Positions 16,127 to 25,594 of a stretch of 32,820 bases of DNA are shown in pieces; position 1 is the stretch's first letter; each line of letters opens with the position of its first letter. The stretch comes from an uncultured Candidatus Nitrosopumilus sp. GTDB taxonomy: Archaea > Thermoproteota > Nitrososphaeria > Nitrososphaerales > Nitrosopumilaceae. The notes below the pieces were generated by a model. It searched no databases and had not been told where the DNA came from. It was given only the letters and a program-made list of their open reading frames with translations. The translations under genes were made by a program, and so were the position numbers. Location of the stretch: positions 41,305-74,124 of the forward strand of contig CAJQRM010000003.1 of the NCBI GenBank assembly GCA_905612275.1, given 5' to 3'.

Positions 16127-17065
16127 TTAGTTTTCTTCGTTTAAGGAAAAACCACCAGAAATTTTTAGTGCAATAAATCCCACAATTACTGTATACCATG
16201 AAGTAAATATTCTGATTATCACAGCTGCAATTAATGCAAAACTAAATTCAATTCCATGAAGCGACAAAAGACCTCCCATACTTCCTTCAGTAATTCCAAG
16301 TCCTCCTGGCATAAATGATAATGCCCCTATTAAAACAGAAATTGCATTAGCTGATGTTGCCATAAGAAAATTTAGTTGATTTATTTCTAATGCTAATAAT
16401 ATAAAATATACTGCTACACCTTGAATAACCCAAAAAATAATAGAAAGGGTACCTGTTTTTAAAGCAATTTTTGTTTTTAAAGAATTACGTAATACATTAT
16501 ATGATTCAAGAAAATTTTTTTGATATTTTGAAAAAAACCTTATTTTACAAATTAATAATAAAATCCTTTCAAAAATATTTCGTGATAAGATTAGTACAAA
16601 AATTAATGCTAGTAAAATTATTCCAATACTAATTAAGTATAATCCACCTTCAAAATACCATATTCCAATTATTGATGCAATTAAAGCTCCCATTAGATCA
16701 TAAAATTTTTCTATGAAAATAATTGGCAAAGTTTTTGAACGTGGAATTTTGAATTGTTTTTTAAGAAATTCTGATTTAATTACCTCTCCAATTTGACCTG
16801 GAGTGATAGATAATGATAAACCCGCTAGATATATTACAAAATTATTTTTAATTGGAATATAAATATTTGAATTTTTTAATAAAAGATGCCATCTGTAGAA
16901 TCTTACTACCCAATTAACACTGATTAGAGATAGAATAACTGGTACAAATATAATTTTAAAATTAGTTATTTTTTCATATGCTAAATTGAAATCTGAAATA
17001 AAAAGGAAACCAGCATAAATTATTATTGCTATAATTATAACTATGAGAAATTTATCAAATTTCAT
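16127..17065 (-). CDS. AglD-like / UPF0104 (lysylphosphatidylglycerol synthase transmembrane family) membrane protein
   Basis: A 312-residue integral membrane protein with about seven to eight hydrophobic segments. Two signatures of the family stand out: SITPGQIGEVIKSEFLKK in the first half and FMPGGLGITEGSMGGLL in the second. Members include the membrane region of MprF and the C-terminal part of haloarchaeal AglD. They have been linked to lipid flipping or to glycosyl transfer at the outer membrane face. Here the protein stands alone without a fused synthase. Given the GT2 gene divergent from it at 17203, a role in handling polyprenyl-phosphate sugars is plausible but unproven. Confidence 0.85.
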   Translation of the reverse strand: MKFDKFLIVIIIAIIIYAGFLFISDFNLAYEKITNFKIIFVPVILSLISVNWVVRFYRWHLLLKNSNIYIPIKNNFVIYLAGLSLSITPGQIGEVIKSEFLKKQFKIPRSKTLPIIFIEKFYDLMGALIASIIGIWYFEGGLYLISIGIILLALIFVLILSRNIFERILLLICKIRFFSKYQKNFLESYNVLRNSLKTKIALKTGTLSIIFWVIQGVAVYFILLALEINQLNFLMATSANAISVLIGALSFMPGGLGITEGSMGGLLSLHGIEFSFALIAAVIIRIFTSWYTVIVGFIALKISGGFSLNEEN

Positions 17066-17171
17066 ATTATAGTAATTATCTATTAGATTCTTCTTTATTC
17101 TTTACTAGATTTTATTGAAAGACTGCCAATTTCAGATGAAATTAAATCATTTTTTTTCAGAAATCTTGATG

Positions 17172-17179
17172 TTTATATA
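17172..17179 (+). promoter_or_regulatory. TATA box of the GT2 gene at 17203 (leaderless promoter)
   Basis: TTTATATA matches the archaeal TATA-box consensus. Its centre lies about 27 bases before the ATG at 17203, so transcription should start at or within a few bases of the start codon. No ribosome-binding site is present, which fits a leaderless transcript. Confidence 0.65.
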
Positions 17180-17202
17180 TAGAAAAATTTTTTTGTCAAT
17201 TC

Positions 17203-17889
17203 ATGTCCACGGTAGTCATAATTACAACATTAAATGAAATAATTGGTGTAAAATCCATTGTACCAAAAATTAAGAAAGAATGGGTTGAAGAAATTGTTTT
17301 TGTTGATGGTGGTTCAACAGATGGAACTATAGAAGAAGCAAAAAAAATGGGTTTTAGAGTTATCCTGCAACAAGAAAAAGGTGTATATTCTGGTGGTCAT
17401 GGAGCTGCAGTTCTTGAAGGAGTGAATGGAACAACTTCAGATAATATTATTCTTTTTGGTCCAGATGGAAATGATGAGCCAGAAAAAATCCCAGAGTTAA
17501 TTGAGAAGCTGAAAGAGGGTTATGATCAAGTTCTTGTTACAAGATTTGGAAAAGGTTCAGTAAATCTTGATGCTGGGATTGTTGATGGGTTTGGAAATAA
17601 AATGTTTGCATTTTTAGCAAATGTGTTTTTTGGAGGCCATTGGACTGACACCCTTAATGAAAGTCGAATTATTTCTAGAAATGCCTTTAATGAATTAAAT
17701 TTTGATGCTATGGGTATGTCATCTACTCAACAAATGAGTATTAGAGGATTAAAAAGAAAACAAAAAATTTGTGAAATTATTGGAAATGAAGGAGAAAGAA
17801 TTGGTGGGAAAAGAAAAATGCGACCTTTATCAACAGGTGCAGAGTTAAGTTTGGGAATAATTAAAGAATTTATTTTCTGGAATCGGTAA
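17203..17889 (+). CDS. GT2 family glycosyltransferase (polyprenyl-phosphate-sugar synthase-like)
   Basis: A 228-residue GT-A fold enzyme. The N-terminal nucleotide-binding stretch VVIITTLNE and VFVDGGSTDGT (33-43) are clear. The metal-binding DxD region reads FGPDGNDEPE, resembling the DADGQH loop of dolichol-phosphate-mannose synthases. It has no membrane segment and would work on the cytoplasmic face, probably transferring a sugar to polyprenyl phosphate to feed the GT-C enzyme encoded next (five bases downstream). A strong TATA box suggests a leaderless mRNA. The substrate is unknown. Confidence 0.85.
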   Translation: MSTVVIITTLNEIIGVKSIVPKIKKEWVEEIVFVDGGSTDGTIEEAKKMGFRVILQQEKGVYSGGHGAAVLEGVNGTTSDNIILFGPDGNDEPEKIPELIEKLKEGYDQVLVTRFGKGSVNLDAGIVDGFGNKMFAFLANVFFGGHWTDTLNESRIISRNAFNELNFDAMGMSSTQQMSIRGLKRKQKICEIIGNEGERIGGKRKMRPLSTGAELSLGIIKEFIFWNR

Positions 17890-17894
17890 TTTTT

Positions 17895-19517
17895 TTGAAC
17901 AAATCTACTATCATTATTTGTTTAATAATAATTTCTGTAATATCTTTAGGTCTAAAGTTATCTGTTACAAACTTTTCAACTTTTCCAGGTGAAGATGCAA
18001 CGGGTTACATCTTTAATGCCATAGGACATACTAATGGGGATTTTTCACCTAGTCCCTCTAAAACATTAGGTTGGTCTCTTTTCTTAAGCCCATTTTTTGA
18101 ATTAGTAAATTCAGAAAATTTTCTAGATTATTCTAATACTGCAAGAACAATAAGTATTGTCATTTCACTATTTAGTATTTTTATAATGTATAAACTATCT
18201 CGAAAATTTTTTCCAGAAAAATATTCTTTAGTTGCAGCTTGTTTGTTTGCATTTGAACCTCACTTAAACTATAATTCAGGACAGGCTTTATCTGAACCAC
18301 TTTATATTTTAATTTTCATGATTTCATTTTATTTTATTTTAAATCAAAATTCAAAATTATTTTATTTATCCTTCTTATTTACTGGATTACTAGTATGGGT
18401 AAGATTACCAGGAGCAATTATGCTTTTAGCTATATCTATAATCTTTTTCTACCATTCTAAACTTTCATCAAAAACATTTGTAAAATTTATTCTTGGCTTA
18501 AGTATTTTCTTTTTAATAATTACACCAATCTTAGTTAATAGATATGATACATATGGTGATCCGTTATATTTTGAATTAGGATCTTCACTTTTTACAGGAG
18601 AATTTGGTACACTTCAATCTATAGACACAATTGATTTAGAATATTCTGCAATTGATTATATTGATGATCATAGTGTACCAGAATTTATTCATAGGTTCAT
18701 TTTAACTGGAATTTTTAATATTGTTGAACAATTAACCAAAATCTCTTTCCCATACTTAATAATTTTAATTCCTATTGGTATTTTATTTTCATTTAGAGCA
18801 TTTGATCAACGTCAAAAATCTATTAATGCCAATTGGATACTAATTTTAACTACAATTAGTTTAATGATAATTACTTTTTCAGTAATTCCAGAAAGAAGAT
18901 TTCTATATTATCTACTACCATTTTTGATAATTTTTGCTACCATTCCAATTCAAAGATTAATAGAATATGGATTAAGCACATTTTCGTTTACCAAAAAGCA
19001 AAAACATTATTCATTAATTCTTATTTTAGGTGTAATAATTGTACTTTCATCTTTATTTATGATGCGATATGATGTTATGGATAAATTTGAGGAACAAGAA
19101 CAAATCGAATTAGCTCAATTATTAAAAAATAAAATTTCAGGTAATATTCTTGATGCCGGAAATGCATTACGGGGAATAAGTTTTGCAGAATTATCTGAAT
19201 TTAATATGAAATTAAATTTAAATGAACAGAATTATCCAAGTTCATCTATACCCATAACTAAAGATATTAAAATTATTAATATTTCTGGAGCATCATTAAA
19301 TGACTTTATTTTAAATGGTGAGAAAGAAAATTTGAGGTATATAGCAATTAATCAAGATGGTGCCACTGAAATTTGGTATCCTTTCTTGTCTGATATTTAT
19401 TATAATGAACAACAATATAGTTATTTGAAGAAAATTATTGATACAAATGAATTAGGATTTACAAAATTTAAGGTTAAAGTTTTTGAAATTGATTATGATA
19501 AATTTAGGAATCCATAA
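17895..19517 (+). CDS. GT-C type membrane glycosyltransferase (PMT/ArnT-like)
   Basis: 540 residues with about ten hydrophobic segments in the first 390 and a soluble C-terminal domain of about 140. The first loop carries an acidic motif (FPGEDATGY, residues 29-37), where GT-C enzymes place their catalytic acidic residue. FEPHLNYNSGQALSEPLY resembles the conserved loop of PMT/ArnT-family enzymes. Such enzymes use polyprenyl-phosphate sugars on the outer side of the membrane. The start is TTG at 17895, five bases after the GT2 stop; no ATG occurs in the first membrane segments. It is a paralog of the convergent gene at 19504-21105 and their 3' ends overlap by 14 bases. Confidence 0.82.
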   Translation: MNKSTIIICLIIISVISLGLKLSVTNFSTFPGEDATGYIFNAIGHTNGDFSPSPSKTLGWSLFLSPFFELVNSENFLDYSNTARTISIVISLFSIFIMYKLSRKFFPEKYSLVAACLFAFEPHLNYNSGQALSEPLYILIFMISFYFILNQNSKLFYLSFLFTGLLVWVRLPGAIMLLAISIIFFYHSKLSSKTFVKFILGLSIFFLIITPILVNRYDTYGDPLYFELGSSLFTGEFGTLQSIDTIDLEYSAIDYIDDHSVPEFIHRFILTGIFNIVEQLTKISFPYLIILIPIGILFSFRAFDQRQKSINANWILILTTISLMIITFSVIPERRFLYYLLPFLIIFATIPIQRLIEYGLSTFSFTKKQKHYSLILILGVIIVLSSLFMMRYDVMDKFEEQEQIELAQLLKNKISGNILDAGNALRGISFAELSEFNMKLNLNEQNYPSSSIPITKDIKIINISGASLNDFILNGEKENLRYIAINQDGATEIWYPFLSDIYYNEQQYSYLKKIIDTNELGFTKFKVKVFEIDYDKFRNP

Positions 19518-21105
19518 TTCCTTTTAACTTATAAAATTCATTATAATCTATTACAAAAATTTTAGCATGATAATCTTTGTATCCGTTATCAAACGTATCA
19601 AATATTTTTGTTAAATACGTATATTTCTCTTCGTTTAGAAAAATATCATCAAAAATACCTGTTCTTGAATCTCCTTTATCTACAATTATGTGTGTTAAAC
19701 CATTAATTCTATTTTTTTCTATAAATTCTTCTATGTTGTCATATTTTACTTCTTTAAATGTATAAAATATGGATATGCCTATTGGCAAATCATTTCGTAA
19801 AATTGGGAATTCTTCTAAAGATTCTATTCTCAAGTTATCCAGATATTCCGCATGTGAAAAGTAATTTGTTCCTGAAACTGTTGAATATGCTACCTTTGAA
19901 AATTCATAAACTTCAACTTGATTTACATCATCTACATTTTTGTATTCTATGAATCCTATTGTGGAAAAAATGATTATACCAATAAATAGAATTAGGAATG
20001 ATTTTTTATATTTTATTTTTTCAATAATGTTTCTAATAAAAAATGATGAAAATATGCAAAATATGGGGAAAATAGCAAGTAAATATTTCACTTCTTGAAA
20101 ATTTCTTGAATATGCATAAAATGCAGGTATTAGCAAGACAAGAACAATACTAAACAAAATAAGAAATTCTGATAATTTCCTTTTTGAAATCATTGTGTAT
20201 ATTCCAAGTGGTATCAAAAAAGTTAGTAATGGTAGAGTTGCTAATCCTAAAAATTTAATCATGTTGGTAATGCCAGTTTTTAAGAAATTAATTATTGCTT
20301 CATTAGGATCTTCTGTCTCATCAATTATCTTACTATAATAAGTTGGACCAGATGATATATGACTTGTTATTCCATCACTACCTGTCAAATCAATTTTCAT
20401 CGTGCCCCAAGAAATTATAATCAAAAGAAATACTGTGATGGCAATAAAATATTTTAAAATTATTTTTTTTGAAAATTTAAATCTATAAAAATATAGTAAT
20501 GAAATTGGGATAAATAATAACACTCCTTCATATCTTATTGTTGAAATAATTCCTATAATCGCAAATGTGATATATGGATAATTTTTTCCGTGTTGAAAAA
20601 ATGTATACAGCATTAATACTATGGCAAAAATATACATTGGTTCTGCAATTCCTAAAATTGAATTTTCAATAATTCTTGGATTAAAAGTAAAAAGTATGGT
20701 GGCGATCATTGCATATTTTTTCTCAATGAAAACCTTAGAAAGATAATACATTGGAATGATTGTAATAACTGACATAATTACTCCCAAATATTTTTGCAAA
20801 TTCATATAATCTATATAATTATCAAATGAAAAAATCGTGAAAAATACTGAAACAAAAGATGGCCATCCTGTATTTGGAAAAGTGCATCTCCACACACATT
20901 CTGAATTTGGAAAACTACCTGTAATTGAAGTTTCAATTGCATACCAAAAATATCCATCACTGTCTGCTACCAATGGTAATTCATGTTGAATCCAAATTAC
21001 TCTTAGAAGAAAACCTACTGTACAAATTACTGCTAAAATAACCCAGATATTATTAAAATAACTTGGAATATTTTGTTTAGACTTTTTTGTATTGTCTTGA
21101 TTCAA
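19504..21105 (-). CDS. GT-C type membrane glycosyltransferase, paralog of the convergent gene
   Basis: 533 residues, about ten membrane segments, then a soluble C-terminal domain. The first outer loop has VADSDGYFWYA with the D-x-D likely to be catalytic, and FNPRIIENSILGIAEPMY mirrors FEPHLNYNSGQALSEPLY of the paralog. The final domains also align (IFDTFDNGYKDYHAKIFVIDY against IDTNELGFTKFKVKVFEIDY). The start is TTG at 21105. It overlaps the stop of the flippase gene as TTGA and is preceded by a strong AAAGGAG ribosome-binding site. It is the last gene of a minus-strand operon GT2 - flippase - GT-C, so it probably acts on the unit exported by the flippase. Confidence 0.82.
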   Translation of the reverse strand: MNQDNTKKSKQNIPSYFNNIWVILAVICTVGFLLRVIWIQHELPLVADSDGYFWYAIETSITGSFPNSECVWRCTFPNTGWPSFVSVFFTIFSFDNYIDYMNLQKYLGVIMSVITIIPMYYLSKVFIEKKYAMIATILFTFNPRIIENSILGIAEPMYIFAIVLMLYTFFQHGKNYPYITFAIIGIISTIRYEGVLLFIPISLLYFYRFKFSKKIILKYFIAITVFLLIIISWGTMKIDLTGSDGITSHISSGPTYYSKIIDETEDPNEAIINFLKTGITNMIKFLGLATLPLLTFLIPLGIYTMISKRKLSEFLILFSIVLVLLIPAFYAYSRNFQEVKYLLAIFPIFCIFSSFFIRNIIEKIKYKKSFLILFIGIIIFSTIGFIEYKNVDDVNQVEVYEFSKVAYSTVSGTNYFSHAEYLDNLRIESLEEFPILRNDLPIGISIFYTFKEVKYDNIEEFIEKNRINGLTHIIVDKGDSRTGIFDDIFLNEEKYTYLTKIFDTFDNGYKDYHAKIFVIDYNEFYKLKGIMDS

Positions 21106-22262
21106 TTTATACTCCTTTCATACTTTTTTACCATTAATCCCAAATAGATTGCTTTTGAAATAGCTGTTAAAACAAAAGAAATGGCTATTCCCATAGTTCC
21201 ATACATTGAGCCTAAAATGAGAATTCCTGACACTAGGACAAATAATCCTAAAAGACCTCCTATAAGCACAACTTTACTTTTCTCTTGTGATAACAGTCTT
21301 GAAGTACAAATTGTAGTTATAGTTACTGGAATAATACTTAGACTCATAATTTGTATAGCTACTCCTGCATCAACATACTTTGGGAAAAAATTTGGAATTA
21401 CCAAAGGAGATAAAAATATTCCTACAAGTGATATTATTACAGAAATAATAATTACAATTTGAATCAATGATCTATTCTGTATTCCACTTGATTCTTGTGG
21501 TAACAAAAATTTGAATAATATTGTTGTAAATATTGTAAATACTGTAATTACCTGAAGTGCTAAACTGTAATTTCCAAGTACTGCACTACCAAGCAAAGGC
21601 ACCACAATAATTTTATCTATTTGACTTCCAAAACTCCCAACCAAATACATAATATAATTATGTGATAGAAAATTTGATTTTTCTTTAATTAATTTAAAAT
21701 TTATTGGAACCTCTTGGAAAGTTTTGATAATTCGTATTAAATATGCTGCATATGAAATTGCTAATGCGTATATAATTCCAGATGGACCAAATGCATAAAG
21801 AAATCCAATTCCTAAAACTAATGTTAAAATTTTTTGTAAAATATTGTATTGTGCATATTTGAAAAATTGCTTTTTTCCTAACAGTTCTCCTATAGATAAA
21901 GTATTGATAACAAATGCAATGGCAATGATTCCTATATCGATTCTTTGGAAAAAAATAATTAAACATAGTGATGTTATTGAACTAATTCCAAGTGAAATTA
22001 CATTTAATCCCGATTGAATTTTGTGTCCTTTTGCAGTTAACACTGTAATGGAATCTTGTGTTCCAAATAATGCAATTGATGATCCAATAGTAGCAATTGA
22101 CAAGAAAAAATGAATATCTCCATATTCAGACGGTTCAATTACTGATGCTAAATAAAACCAGAAAATTGATGATATAATTACTCCTGATATATCTCCAAAA
22201 CCAATTAATCCTAGACCTCTTACTTGTTCGAGTTTTTGACGTAAATTATTCAAAAAATCCAT
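21102..22262 (-). CDS. Wzx-like polysaccharide/oligosaccharide flippase
   Basis: A 386-residue membrane protein with roughly eleven to twelve hydrophobic segments and short polar loops, as in the MATE/Wzx (polysaccharide biosynthesis) family. The N-terminus GFGDISGVIISSIFWFYLA followed by EPSEYGDIHFFLSIATI is typical (family pattern of 'eyG' after the first helix). It should move a polyprenyl-linked glycan from the inner to the outer side of the membrane. It is slightly shorter than most Wzx proteins (400-480). It lies between a membrane-anchored GT2 and a GT-C enzyme in one minus-strand operon, with a four-base stop/start overlap downstream. Confidence 0.85.
   Translation of the reverse strand: MDFLNNLRQKLEQVRGLGLIGFGDISGVIISSIFWFYLASVIEPSEYGDIHFFLSIATIGSSIALFGTQDSITVLTAKGHKIQSGLNVISLGISSITSLCLIIFFQRIDIGIIAIAFVINTLSIGELLGKKQFFKYAQYNILQKILTLVLGIGFLYAFGPSGIIYALAISYAAYLIRIIKTFQEVPINFKLIKEKSNFLSHNYIMYLVGSFGSQIDKIIVVPLLGSAVLGNYSLALQVITVFTIFTTILFKFLLPQESSGIQNRSLIQIVIIISVIISLVGIFLSPLVIPNFFPKYVDAGVAIQIMSLSIIPVTITTICTSRLLSQEKSKVVLIGGLLGLFVLVSGILILGSMYGTMGIAISFVLTAISKAIYLGLMVKKYERSIN
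21112..21118 (-). promoter_or_regulatory. Strong ribosome-binding site for the TTG start at 21105
   Basis: On the minus strand this reads AAAGGAG, six bases before TTG, inside the last codons of the flippase gene. The TTG overlaps the flippase stop (TTGA). This decides the start of the GT-C gene and points to translational coupling. Confidence 0.7.
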
Positions 22263-22280
22263 GATATTAAATAATGAAAA

Positions 22281-23165
22281 TTATGTATTTCTTTTATCTT
22301 GTACTACACTTACTAATGAATATAACAATATTGCAGAAATCATTAATACGGCTCCTAGTAATAGAGTTCCAATTCCTACCAGTACAATATTTGTAACTAC
22401 TCTTGTTTCTTCTGCATAAATTTGAAAAGTCCAAATCATAAATGACATACCTATTAAAAGAAAAATTATTGCTGGAATCCCATAAAATTTCAATGGGTGT
22501 TGTATTGAAGTATATTTTATTGTACTTAATAAAACAGATGTTCCGTGGGATACTGGATTATGAGTTGATGTATTTTTACCATATAGAATTTGTATTGGAA
22601 CTTCAACAATTCTAAATTCTTTTTGATGACTTTTAATTAATATCTCAGTAGAGATACCCATCCCACTATCTGTTAAACTAATATTTTGTAAAACTTTTTT
22701 TTGATATGCTCTTAATCCACTTTGAGAATCAGTAAGATTTTCTTTAATTGACATATTGGTTACTTTTGTTAAAACCTTAACTCCGATCTTTCTATACTTT
22801 GGCATATTTGTTTCATTTTTCAAAAATCTAGATCCAATCACTACTTCTGCTTCTTGATTTATAATTGGCTTAGTAAGACTCATGATATCTTCTGGTCTAT
22901 GTTGACCATCTGCATCAAATGTTACTAAAATATCTGCTTCTTTTTTCCTTGCTTCATTAAAAATAGATTTTATTGCTTCACCATAGCCCATATTTTTTGT
23001 ATGGGAAATAACTTTAGCACCTAGTCCTTCTGCAATTTCTTTTGTAAGATCACTTGAACCATCATCACATACAATAATGTCATTTGTGATTTTTTTAAGA
23101 GTGACTATCACTTTTCCAATGTTTTTCTCTTCATTAAACGCTGGAATGCCTATGGTTATATTCAT
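22281..23165 (-). CDS. GT2 glycosyltransferase, dolichol-phosphate-mannose-synthase-like with membrane anchor
   Basis: 294 residues. The catalytic GT-A domain shows IGIPAFNEEKNIG (5-17), CDDGSSDLT and the metal-binding DADGQHRPED. A C-terminal region with two membrane segments (around 228-252 and 260-288) anchors it. This layout matches archaeal polyprenyl-phosphate glucose/mannose synthases that load a sugar from a nucleotide donor onto the lipid carrier. It is the first gene of the minus-strand operon leading to the flippase and a GT-C enzyme. It probably makes the lipid-linked sugar used outside the cell. The sugar is unknown. Confidence 0.88.
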   Translation of the reverse strand: MNITIGIPAFNEEKNIGKVIVTLKKITNDIIVCDDGSSDLTKEIAEGLGAKVISHTKNMGYGEAIKSIFNEARKKEADILVTFDADGQHRPEDIMSLTKPIINQEAEVVIGSRFLKNETNMPKYRKIGVKVLTKVTNMSIKENLTDSQSGLRAYQKKVLQNISLTDSGMGISTEILIKSHQKEFRIVEVPIQILYGKNTSTHNPVSHGTSVLLSTIKYTSIQHPLKFYGIPAIIFLLIGMSFMIWTFQIYAEETRVVTNIVLVGIGTLLLGAVLMISAILLYSLVSVVQDKRNT

Positions 23166-23265
23166 ATTATTAGATCAGCTTTTTTTCAAAATTTGATTAT
23201 TTAACACTTATCTAATTTTTTAAAATTTTAAAGGTAATTATTTAACTAAAATCTTAATTAAAACA

Positions 23266-24984
23266 ATGGATTTATCGGAATTAATTTTCTTTTCAATAAT
23301 ATTCTCTATTGGATTATTTGGTACTGCTTACGCACAAGAGCCTATTCAAGAAATTGTAGAAATTAACCAAAATTCTTACAATCCTGGCTGTGAATTAATT
23401 GATTCCTGTTTTAATCCCACAATTTTACATATTGATAAGGGTGATTCTATAAAATGGATCAACAATGATGATGCATTACACAATATTGTCAGTGGTACAC
23501 CTGGAGATGGACCTAGTGATATTTTTACAAGTCCTCTTTTACAAAAGGGAGAATTCTTTGAATTTAATTTTGAATTAGATAATTCAGTACAATCCTATTT
23601 TTGTAGTATTCATCCATGGATGGTTGGTTATGTTATTGTAGGTGATGTTGAATTTGAAAAACCAATTTTGGAGAAAATAATTGATGAACCAATTATTTTT
23701 GATGATTTTAAATTTGAAAAATTTATTTCAGGATTATCTACTCCAATATCAATAACTTTTTTAGATGATACTCTTTTAATATTACAAAAAAATGATGGAA
23801 AGATTTTATCCTTTAAAGATGGGGAACTAAATACTGTTCTTGATCTTGAAGTTAGTAATTATGGTGAACAAGGATTGTTAGGAATTACAAATGTTGATTC
23901 TACAGTATATGTTTTTTTAACAGAAGCATTTCATGATGGAGGATTAGCATTAGGTAATAAAATATACAAATTTGAATGGAATGGAGAATTTTTAACACAA
24001 AAAAAATTACTTAAAGAATTACCTGCAGATGAAGTAACTTATAATGGTGGTGCAATGGTAAGTGATAATTCTGGAACTGTTTTTGCAGTAACAGGTGAAG
24101 ATTATAAAGCTGGAGTTTTACAAAATTATTTACCTGAAGATAGCTTTAGACATTTTAGTGAAGGTGCACGTTCTGATGAAAAAGTTAAAAGAGGAATTCA
24201 GGATAGCATAAAAGATACTATATCTTGCATTAATGTATCATTCAAATATTACACTACAAATCCTTCTGGTTGGGGAGAGAAGACTAAAGCTCAAGAAAAT
24301 AAACTTGAATCCAATCCATTAAACATTATTCAAAATATTGGTGAATGTGTTGAACGATTTTTCTTTAATGAGTTTTCATTTGGACATTGGAAAGATACAG
24401 GTGTGATACTTCAAATCGATCCTCCTGGTAGTTATGCTGCAATTGGAATTCGAAATAGTTTTGGATTAGCAGTTGATCCTATTACAGGTTATTTATGGGA
24501 TACAGAAAATGGGGCCGATAAATTTGATGAAATAAATTTGATAAATAAAAAATTCAACAGTGGATGGGCTAAAATTATGGGTCCTTCTGATGTAGTAATT
24601 GTTCCACCTCCTGGATATGAAGAATATGTATACGATGATCCAAAATTTAGCTGGGAACTACCAATAGGAATAACTGCATTGGATTTTGCTGATTCATCAA
24701 TGTTTCAAAAATATGAAAATTGGTTATTTGTGGCTGATTCCAACAATGGTAATATTTACAAATTTCAATTAAATGAAAATAGAACAGATTTTGTATTTGA
24801 AAGTGAACTCCTTCAGGATAAAGTTGTAAATCTATCACAAAAAGACTCTATTGAAAATGACTCGATGGAAGAAATTTTGTTTGGTTCAAATTTTGGTCTA
24901 ATATCTGATATTGAATTTGGTCCTGATGGTAGTCTTTATGTTGTCTCACTTGTAGATGGAACTATTTATAGAATTTATTCTTAA
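23266..24984 (+). CDS. Secreted cupredoxin - PQQ-type sugar dehydrogenase (GDH propeller) fusion
   Basis: A 572-residue exported protein. A signal peptide is visible at 1-23 (hydrophobic core, then AYA-QE cleavage site). Residues 30-126 form a plastocyanin-like domain with complete type-1 copper ligands: H72 in ALHNI, C113, H116 and M119 in YFCSIHPWM. Residues 145-572 match the soluble glucose/sorbosone dehydrogenase beta-propeller: FISGLSTPISITF at the start, EQGLLGI, then GIRNSFGLAVDP, DTENGADKFDEINL and NSGWAKIMGP. Such propellers oxidise sugars with PQQ, and the fused copper domain could pass on the electrons. Actual PQQ use is not proven by sequence. It is flanked by glycan genes on the other strand, and its last 23 bases overlap the convergent GT2 gene. 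Confidence 0.85.
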   Translation: MDLSELIFFSIIFSIGLFGTAYAQEPIQEIVEINQNSYNPGCELIDSCFNPTILHIDKGDSIKWINNDDALHNIVSGTPGDGPSDIFTSPLLQKGEFFEFNFELDNSVQSYFCSIHPWMVGYVIVGDVEFEKPILEKIIDEPIIFDDFKFEKFISGLSTPISITFLDDTLLILQKNDGKILSFKDGELNTVLDLEVSNYGEQGLLGITNVDSTVYVFLTEAFHDGGLALGNKIYKFEWNGEFLTQKKLLKELPADEVTYNGGAMVSDNSGTVFAVTGEDYKAGVLQNYLPEDSFRHFSEGARSDEKVKRGIQDSIKDTISCINVSFKYYTTNPSGWGEKTKAQENKLESNPLNIIQNIGECVERFFFNEFSFGHWKDTGVILQIDPPGSYAAIGIRNSFGLAVDPITGYLWDTENGADKFDEINLINKKFNSGWAKIMGPSDVVIVPPPGYEEYVYDDPKFSWELPIGITALDFADSSMFQKYENWLFVADSNNGNIYKFQLNENRTDFVFESELLQDKVVNLSQKDSIENDSMEEILFGSNFGLISDIEFGPDGSLYVVSLVDGTIYRIYS

Positions 24985-25591
24985 TTTTCTCTCTATTTAT
25001 TGCTAAATTATATGAAAATATTTCATCTGCATTAATAGGTAAATTTTCTAAAAATTGAATTTTATTTTCTTTAATGTCATTTATTCTATAAATTATTGAT
25101 TCAATAGTTCCAAATGGAAATAATCCTCTGCAAATAGAATCATTTGAAAAACCTTTTGAATCACAAAGTATGTTATCATCAAAATACTCCTTTTTAATTT
25201 TCTCTCCGTTTTTTTCTTTTTTAATTAATGCTGAAATACATAATGATATAGTTTGATTTTCATCAAGAATTTTAAGAATTTTTTCAATGTTATTTTTTCC
25301 ATATATCTTATCATTTGTAAATAATAAAATCAAATAATCTCCCTCAGCTTTTTCTAAAACTACATTCCAATTACCAATTCTTCCTACGTTTGTTGAATTT
25401 TGCCACAGTCTTATGTTTGGAATTTTTTTACCTAGTTTTTCTATGGTGGAGATAGAATCATCTGTAGATTTATTATCTACAATGAGAATTTCGATATCTT
25501 CTTTTGGTAGTTTAATATGTTGACATGACTCAATAGCTTCTTTTAGATTATTTCCTCCATTAAAATTTGGTATCCCTATTGTTAATTTCAT
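24962..25591 (-). CDS. Short GT2 family glycosyltransferase
   Basis: 209 residues with a recognisable GT2 catalytic domain: IGIPNFNGGNNLKEAI (5-20), VDNKSTDDS and NSTNVGRIGNWN. The metal-binding position reads LLFTNDK, where only one Asp of the usual DxD pair remains. Relatives usually have 260-330 residues, so the C-terminal acceptor region is short, ending just after INADEIFSYNLAI. The final 23 bases lie inside the 3' end of the cupredoxin-dehydrogenase gene, which suggests truncation when the two were joined. It begins four bases after the upstream kinase-nucleotidyltransferase gene, in one minus-strand operon. Activity is uncertain. Confidence 0.75.
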   Translation of the reverse strand: MKLTIGIPNFNGGNNLKEAIESCQHIKLPKEDIEILIVDNKSTDDSISTIEKLGKKIPNIRLWQNSTNVGRIGNWNVVLEKAEGDYLILLFTNDKIYGKNNIEKILKILDENQTISLCISALIKKEKNGEKIKKEYFDDNILCDSKGFSNDSICRGLFPFGTIESIIYRINDIKENKIQFLENLPINADEIFSYNLAINREKIKNKFYK

Positions 25592-25594
25592 ATT

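Noticed and set aside
21694-21966. 90-codon minus-strand frame within the flippase gene
   Set aside because: It is an alternative frame of a gene with clear membrane-protein coding character; its Cys/His/Tyr-rich composition is typical of a shadow frame.
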